Of a stretch of 34,698 nucleotides of DNA, positions 30,159 to 34,698 are shown piece by piece. The stretch spans positions 1 to 34,698 of the forward strand of contig DATJPR010000256.1 in assembly GCA_035506295.1 (NCBI GenBank). The letters run 5' to 3'. The notes below the pieces were generated by a model, which was given only the letters and a program-made list of their open reading frames with translations, was not told where the DNA came from and did not search any database. This stretch comes from DATJPR01 sp035506295 (GTDB taxonomy: Bacteria > Bacteroidota > Ignavibacteria > UBA10030 > UBA6906). The stretch's first letter is position 1; each line of letters starts with the position of its first letter. A program made the position numbers and the translations under genes.

Positions 30159-32789
30159 ATGGTTTTGCTTGAAGTTACGGAACGACGACCGCCGGGCCGC
30201 ACCTCCGTTGCGGTACTTCATGCTCGTTCTTCGACCTGTCGGCAGGTGTGCATGCTGCCTCTCGCCCTGCTTCTGACTCTCCTGACGCTTGTGGGCGTCT
30301 CGCGCTCTTCGGCCCAGACTTCTCCCCACGGCGATCTCGCCATCCCCTGCATGCGATGCCACACCACCGCGAGCTGGACCGAAGTCCGCTCACCATTGTT
30401 GTTCGACCATGACAGTACGGGGTTCGCCCTTCGCGACCAGCACAAGGACGTTCCGTGTGACCAGTGCCACAAGAGCCTCGTGTTCACCAAAACGCCCACC
30501 CAGTGTGCGAATTGTCACGAGGATGTGCATCGGGGAGAGTTGGGAGCGTTGTGCGAGCGTTGCCACTCGACGAAGTCCTGGTTGGTCCCCGACATGCGTC
30601 AGCGTCACGCGCAGACGCGCTTCACGCTCCTCGGCGCGCATATGACGGCTCCCTGCCAGGCATGCCACACCAACGAGCAGAAGTTCGAGTTCGTCAACAT
30701 ACCCGTCGACTGCTATGGGTGTCACCGCGCGGACTATGATGCCACGACCTCGCCGGCGCACAGGGCGTCCGGATTGGGGACGAATTGCATCGATTGTCAT
30801 TCACCGAGCGCGCCATCCTGGCCGGCGAATTTCGATCACGCGTCCACAGGATTTGCACTCGTCGGCGCCCACGTCGCCACTCCATGCGTCCAGTGCCACA
30901 CCGGGGGACAATTCAAGAAGGTGAGCACGCAGTGCGACGCCTGTCACCATGTCCAATTCATGGCGACAGCCGCGCCGAATCATGTCAGCGCCGGGTTCTC
31001 CACCGATTGCACGCAGTGTCACAATTCCATTTCCTATCAGCAGTCGACGTTCAATCATGCCACGACCAGATTCCCGTTGACGGGCGCTCACGCGACCGTG
31101 AACCCGTGCACCGCCTGCCACATCTCCAGCCCGTGGTCGGCCCAGTCGACCGCGTGCGTCAATTGTCACCAGGCGGATTTCACCGCAACGAACAACCCAC
31201 CGCACACCGGGTTCTCTACCGATTGCACGTCATGCCACACGGTGACGGCCTGGCAGCCGGCTACCTTCGATCATTCGAAGTCGTCTTTCCCGCTGACAGG
31301 CGCTCACGCCTCGGTCCCGTGCGCTTCGTGCCATGCGAACAACAATTTCACGACCGCCCCGACAACGTGCGTCGGCTGCCACCAGCAGAACTTCACCGCG
31401 GCGACCAATCCGCCGCACACCGCGGGAGGGTTCTCCACCGATTGCACCACGTGCCACAACTCGACGGCATGGCAGCCCTCGACGTTCAACCACAGCACGA
31501 CGAGATTCCCCTTGACGGGCGCACATGCGGCGGTCACTCCGTGCACGGCCTGCCACACCGTCACCCCGTGGTCGGCACAATCGACGACATGCGTGAACTG
31601 TCACCAGGCGGACTTTACCACGGCGAACAATCCTCCGCACACCGGGTTTCCCACCGATTGCACGACGTGTCATACCACGAGTGCCTGGCAGCCGGCCTCG
31701 TTCGATCACTCGAAGTCTTCATTCCCTCTGACCGGTGCTCATGCGTCGGTGCCATGCGCCTCGTGCCACGCGAACAACAATTTCACGACGGCCCCGACAA
31801 CGTGCGTCGGCTGCCACCAGCAGGACTTCAACACCGCAGCTAACCCACCCCATTCGGCAGGGGGCTTTTCAACGGACTGCACGACATGCCACAATACGAC
31901 GGCCTGGCAGCCATCGACGTTCAACCATAGCACGACGAAGTTTCCCTTGACGGGGGCGCATGCAACGGTGACGCCCTGTACAGCCTGCCACACGGTCACC
32001 CCGTGGTCGGCACAGTCCACGGCGTGCATCAGCTGCCATCAGACGGACTTCAATACTGCGAACAACCCGCCGCACACGGGCTTCCCGACGGATTGCACGG
32101 CATGCCATACGACGACGGCCTGGCAGCCGGCGACGTTCGACCATTCCACGACGACGTTCCCGCTGACGGGAGCGCACCAGTCCGTTGTGTGCTCAACGTG
32201 CCACACCAACAATAATTTCACAACGCTGCCGACTGCCTGTGTCGGCTGCCACCAAACCGACTTCAACGGCACCACCAATCCACCGCATGTGAGCGGGGGA
32301 TTCTCGACGACCTGTACGTCGTGCCACACCACCACGGTCTGGCAGCCGTCAACATTCAATCACGCGAACACCCAGTTCCCGTTGACAGGAGCCCACGCGA
32401 GTGTCACCCCATGTACCGCGTGCCACAAAGTGTCACCATGGTCTTCACAATCCACGGACTGCTACAGCTGCCACGCCGCCGACTACAACGCGACGAACAA
32501 TCCGGTGCACTCCACAGCGGGCTTCCCGACGACCTGTGCGACCTGCCATACGACGACGGCATGGACCGGGGCAACGTTCAACCACACTTGGTTCCCGCAG
32601 ACACACGGGAACTCCGGCGGCACATGTTCCACATGCCATCCCAATGCGAGCGATTATTCGCAGTTCACGTGCATGAGCGGTAACTGCCACCCGCAGTCAC
32701 AGACGAATTCGAATCACACGCGTGTCAGCGGATATCAGTATGTCGCAACGGCGTGCTATAGCTGCCACCCGAGCGGAAGGGGAGGATGA
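30159..32789 (+). CDS. Secreted multiheme c-type cytochrome with 33 CxxCH motifs and internal repeats
   Basis: Predicted to carry 33 covalent hemes through CxxCH motifs, plus one CxxxxCH (TCMSGNCH) near the C-terminus. It is made of modules of about 72 residues with three hemes each (GFSTDCTxCH...FPLTGAH...PCxxCH...CVxCHQxDF...NPPH). These pair into a 145-residue, six-heme unit that recurs four times at DNA positions 30900, 31335, 31770 and 32205. Many additional His (FDHS/FNHS, GAH, NPPH) can serve as distal ligands. A hydrophobic signal (MLPLALLLTLLTLVGV) ends near SSAQ. Start is uncertain: ATG 30159 with GGGGGA upstream, or GTG 30246/ATG 30252. Its location is periplasmic or extracellular. 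It lies between a membrane cytochrome b and an outer-membrane barrel, so electron transfer to the exterior is the likely job. Confidence 0.93.
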   Translation: MVLLEVTERRPPGRTSVAVLHARSSTCRQVCMLPLALLLTLLTLVGVSRSSAQTSPHGDLAIPCMRCHTTASWTEVRSPLLFDHDSTGFALRDQHKDVPCDQCHKSLVFTKTPTQCANCHEDVHRGELGALCERCHSTKSWLVPDMRQRHAQTRFTLLGAHMTAPCQACHTNEQKFEFVNIPVDCYGCHRADYDATTSPAHRASGLGTNCIDCHSPSAPSWPANFDHASTGFALVGAHVATPCVQCHTGGQFKKVSTQCDACHHVQFMATAAPNHVSAGFSTDCTQCHNSISYQQSTFNHATTRFPLTGAHATVNPCTACHISSPWSAQSTACVNCHQADFTATNNPPHTGFSTDCTSCHTVTAWQPATFDHSKSSFPLTGAHASVPCASCHANNNFTTAPTTCVGCHQQNFTAATNPPHTAGGFSTDCTTCHNSTAWQPSTFNHSTTRFPLTGAHAAVTPCTACHTVTPWSAQSTTCVNCHQADFTTANNPPHTGFPTDCTTCHTTSAWQPASFDHSKSSFPLTGAHASVPCASCHANNNFTTAPTTCVGCHQQDFNTAANPPHSAGGFSTDCTTCHNTTAWQPSTFNHSTTKFPLTGAHATVTPCTACHTVTPWSAQSTACISCHQTDFNTANNPPHTGFPTDCTACHTTTAWQPATFDHSTTTFPLTGAHQSVVCSTCHTNNNFTTLPTACVGCHQTDFNGTTNPPHVSGGFSTTCTSCHTTTVWQPSTFNHANTQFPLTGAHASVTPCTACHKVSPWSSQSTDCYSCHAADYNATNNPVHSTAGFPTTCATCHTTTAWTGATFNHTWFPQTHGNSGGTCSTCHPNASDYSQFTCMSGNCHPQSQTNSNHTRVSGYQYVATACYSCHPSGRGG
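30900..32639. repeat. 435-bp tandem repeat inside the multiheme cytochrome gene (about four copies)
   Basis: The codon block that follows the CxxCH before NNNF or GGQF begins at 30900, 31335, 31770 and 32205, exactly 435 bp (145 codons) apart. Copies two and three are nearly identical at DNA level over long stretches. The first and last are more diverged, and the last decays toward the C-terminus. Each unit encodes six heme motifs. Confidence 0.85.
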
Positions 32790-34429
32790 GGCGAATGAAC
32801 CTGCACGTGTCGAGGCGCATCGTGATCCCCGCGCTTCTGGTGATCTGTGCCACGATCGGTCTGGCGCAGTCTCACTTGCGCCCCTTCCCGGCGGCGGTGA
32901 CGTACATCTCCTCAGGGACGGTCTACATCAATGCGGGGACCTCGGCGGGCCTCGTCATCGGCGACACCATTGTCGTCCTGCACAAACCATCGCATGAAAT
33001 CACCCTGGTGATCGCGGCAATCTCCAGCGGGTCATCGTCCTCTCCCTATACGGGAGCGCTCAGCCAAATTGCCGTTGGTGATTCCGTGTTCACCCTGCAT
33101 CCGGTCGAGAAACCCGTCCCCTTTCAGGAGCAGGCCTCACGAGGCCCCGCCGACACGACTGGCGCCCGGAACAGCGCGAGCGGTCAATTCCTCGTTTCGA
33201 CGGCAAACAAGAGGGTGGACCTCTCGGCGATCCATGGACGCGTCGCTGTGCAGTACGTGGGCGCGGGTCAACTGAAAGGGACGATGAACTTTTCCCAACC
33301 CTCTCTTTTGCTGCAGTTGAGTTCCCAGAAGCTCTTCGGGTCGAACTACACGCTCTCGTTCTACGGAAGAACGTACTATGACTTCTCGCCCCAGTACGGA
33401 TTCTACGGAACGGGGCCTCGCATGAAACTCCGACTGTATCAGATGTCGATCTCCTCTACGCCGACGCAAGGGATTGGATTCGATGCAGGGAGACTGGTCT
33501 CCCGGTATGCCGGAGGTCTCGGCCAGGTCGACGGTGCGCAAGTGTACCTCAAGGAGGGGAATTTCGCGGCCGGGGCCTTGCTCGGGACCCAGCCGGACTA
33601 TACGAACTCCAACCTCGATCTTACCCAGCAACGGGGCATCGTGTTCGCAAGCTATGGCTGGGGCGATCTCTTCGCCAACCGCACCGATTTGACGGTCGCG
33701 TACGGCCAGCAATTGCATCAGGGAAGATTCGATCGCGACTTTCTTTACCTGCAGGGATCGTCGCGTCTCTCCTCGGCGCTCATGCTGTACGAAAGCTCCG
33801 AGATCGATCTTCACACGATCAACAACGGCGTGAAAAGCGGGGCATTCAATCTGACCAACACGTTTGCGTCGGTGTCGTATTTCCCGACCGACTGGCTTAC
33901 CGTGAACGGCGGCTACGATGCGACGCGGGCGATTTATCTGTTCGATTCCATGAAGTCGATCGCGGATTCTCTAATCGATCGCGAGCTCCAGCAAGGGTTC
34001 CGGGGCGGGCTCTCCTTCCGATTGCCGCTCCATCTCACGGCGTCGTTCGATGGAACCTACCGGGCAAAGACCTCGGACACGAGGGATTCCCGATCGTTGA
34101 GCGGATCGCTCCGTTCTTTCAGCATTCTGGGGACGCCGCTCAGTCTCGGCGTGCGATATTCCAGGATCCTCGGCGCGTACACCGACGGCCGCGACATCTC
34201 GGCTGACGCGGATTTCTGGGTCGGCGGCTCGATTTCCCTGAACGCGCGACTCGATCAATATGTTTACGATATTGTGGGTACCGCACAGGGGTACAAAACC
34301 ACCACACTGACCGGAATGGTGAATTGGAGCTTTTCGCGGAAGTGGTACACGATGGTGAGTTTCGACCAGGTATGGGACACCACGCTGGACTCGCAACGGA
34401 TCTTTTTCGAGCTCGGGATGCGTTTCTAG
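32786..34429 (+). CDS. Outer-membrane beta-barrel protein of the cytochrome operon
   Basis: A 547-residue protein with signal peptide (VIPALLVICATIGLAQ, cleavage near residue 28). A small N-terminal beta domain (about 37-110: YISSGTVYINAGTSAGLVIGD...VGDSVFTL) looks like the SH3-like fold found on periplasmic envelope proteins. From about residue 140 on there are repeated amphipathic strands with many aromatic residues (YTLSFYGRTYYDFSPQYGF and similar), and the chain ends ELGMRF with a terminal Phe, as in barrels folded by BAM. The ATG overlaps the cytochrome stop (ATGA), which implies coupled expression. It may be the barrel that lets the cytochrome reach across the outer membrane. No homology to named porin-cytochrome proteins is claimed. 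Confidence 0.8.
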   Translation: MRRMNLHVSRRIVIPALLVICATIGLAQSHLRPFPAAVTYISSGTVYINAGTSAGLVIGDTIVVLHKPSHEITLVIAAISSGSSSSPYTGALSQIAVGDSVFTLHPVEKPVPFQEQASRGPADTTGARNSASGQFLVSTANKRVDLSAIHGRVAVQYVGAGQLKGTMNFSQPSLLLQLSSQKLFGSNYTLSFYGRTYYDFSPQYGFYGTGPRMKLRLYQMSISSTPTQGIGFDAGRLVSRYAGGLGQVDGAQVYLKEGNFAAGALLGTQPDYTNSNLDLTQQRGIVFASYGWGDLFANRTDLTVAYGQQLHQGRFDRDFLYLQGSSRLSSALMLYESSEIDLHTINNGVKSGAFNLTNTFASVSYFPTDWLTVNGGYDATRAIYLFDSMKSIADSLIDRELQQGFRGGLSFRLPLHLTASFDGTYRAKTSDTRDSRSLSGSLRSFSILGTPLSLGVRYSRILGAYTDGRDISADADFWVGGSISLNARLDQYVYDIVGTAQGYKTTTLTGMVNWSFSRKWYTMVSFDQVWDTTLDSQRIFFELGMRF

Positions 34430-34474
34430 AGGCGTGTCCGTATTTTGCAGATTCTCCGGGGGACGCTGAACATC

Positions 34475-34698
34475 ATGACGTTTGCAGGCATGTCTGAAGA
34501 CAACATTCTGACGATCGCCATCAGTGCGGTCATCATTCTGGTGACGGTGGTGCCATACGCCATCAAGATCCGCAGGCGCGATCGTGCCGCCGCGAAGCGC
34601 TTTGAAGAACTGAAGATCTCCGGACTGCACGCCGCGGTCACCATGCATCCTCATATTGATGCCCTGGTGTGCATCGGCTGTGGAGGATGCGTGTCGGC
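34475..34698 (+). CDS. Membrane-anchored 4Fe-4S protein, partial (cut by window end)
   Basis: The first 74 codons of a gene that runs off the window. A short N-terminus leads to one membrane helix (ILTIAISAVIILVTVVPYAI), a very basic stop (KIRRRDRAAAKR), then HPHIDALVCIGCGGCVSA, the start of a ferredoxin-type 4Fe-4S site (CxxCxxC). A second cluster and a flavin or NAD(P)-binding domain could follow, as in many membrane-bound oxidoreductases, but this is not visible. ATG 34475 is my choice (GGGGGA about 12 nt upstream); ATG 34490 and TTG 34445 are alternatives. Its position 45 bp after the barrel gene suggests it feeds electrons into the same redox chain from the cytoplasm. Confidence 0.75.
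   Translation, partial: MTFAGMSEDNILTIAISAVIILVTVVPYAIKIRRRDRAAAKRFEELKISGLHAAVTMHPHIDALVCIGCGGCVS

Noticed and set aside
30785..31843. A 352-codon plus-strand frame inside the multiheme cytochrome
   Set aside because: It is the cytochrome repeat read in another frame; the CxxCH frame is clearly the coding one.
30900..32639. Regular repeats that could suggest a CRISPR array
   Set aside because: The period is 435 bp and the sequence is coding with conserved heme motifs; there are no short identical repeats with unique spacers.
1..34698. tRNA, rRNA, insertion sequences or prophage
   Set aside because: I read the gaps on both strands and saw no cloverleaf-like segment, transposase, integrase or attachment-site duplication.

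Overview
The window is a dense stretch of bacterial chromosome with almost every gene on the + strand, small gaps and many ATGA-type stop/start overlaps. By eye its GC content is fairly high. The gene set points to the Bacteroidota/Ignavibacteriota/Chlorobi (FCB) group: a short primary sigma factor without region 1.1, a DUF1343 (NamZ/YbbC-type) exo-muramidase, a DUF5683 protein, SpmA/SpmB homologues outside a sporulation context, and TAnnTTG-type -10 elements. An Ignavibacteria-like relative is my best guess, but this is inference from gene content only. The parAB pair, sigma factor, def-fmt and sucD argue for a chromosome, not a plasmid. No rRNA, tRNA, CRISPR or transposon was recognised.

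Layout. 1-3318: metabolism and wall genes (sucD, ndk, a Nudix hydrolase with a degenerate box, a secreted NamZ-like muramidase). 3524-7658: a membrane GAF-GAF-degenerate GGDEF sensor, a small Cys-rich protein, deoB, and a VapBC-like pair whose PIN partner seems to start at CTG and lacks most catalytic acids. 7662-11357: primary sigma factor, NlpC/P60 lipoprotein, def, fmt and a PAP2 phosphatase. 11490-18160: a phosphate-starvation locus (outer-membrane porin, pstS, pstC, pstA, pstB and two phoU paralogues). 18400-21156: parA, parB, ridA and a DUF5683 protein. 21328-22846: spmA and spmB. 22990-28904: proline dehydrogenase, OPT peptide transporter, PepD dipeptidase and an MFS transporter. 29219 to the end: a redox island with a diheme-type membrane cytochrome b, an 876-residue cytochrome with 33 CxxCH motifs, an outer-membrane beta-barrel protein, and the start of a membrane-anchored 4Fe-4S protein cut by the window edge.

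Two things stand out. First, the PAP2 gene and the porin-pst-phoU operon are both preceded by arrays of TAAC-like cores repeated at exactly 11 bp, each followed 14 nt after the last core by a TAnnTTG element. This matches the logic of PhoB/PhoP boxes and links the two units into one putative Pho regulon. Second, the right-hand island has the parts of an electron conduit running from the inner membrane to the cell exterior, and its large cytochrome was built by tandem duplication of a 435-bp, six-heme unit. Other points of interest are tandem direct repeats of a parS half-site upstream of parA, a strong hairpin inside the start of pstC, and short decayed tandem repeats that recur in several intergenic gaps.
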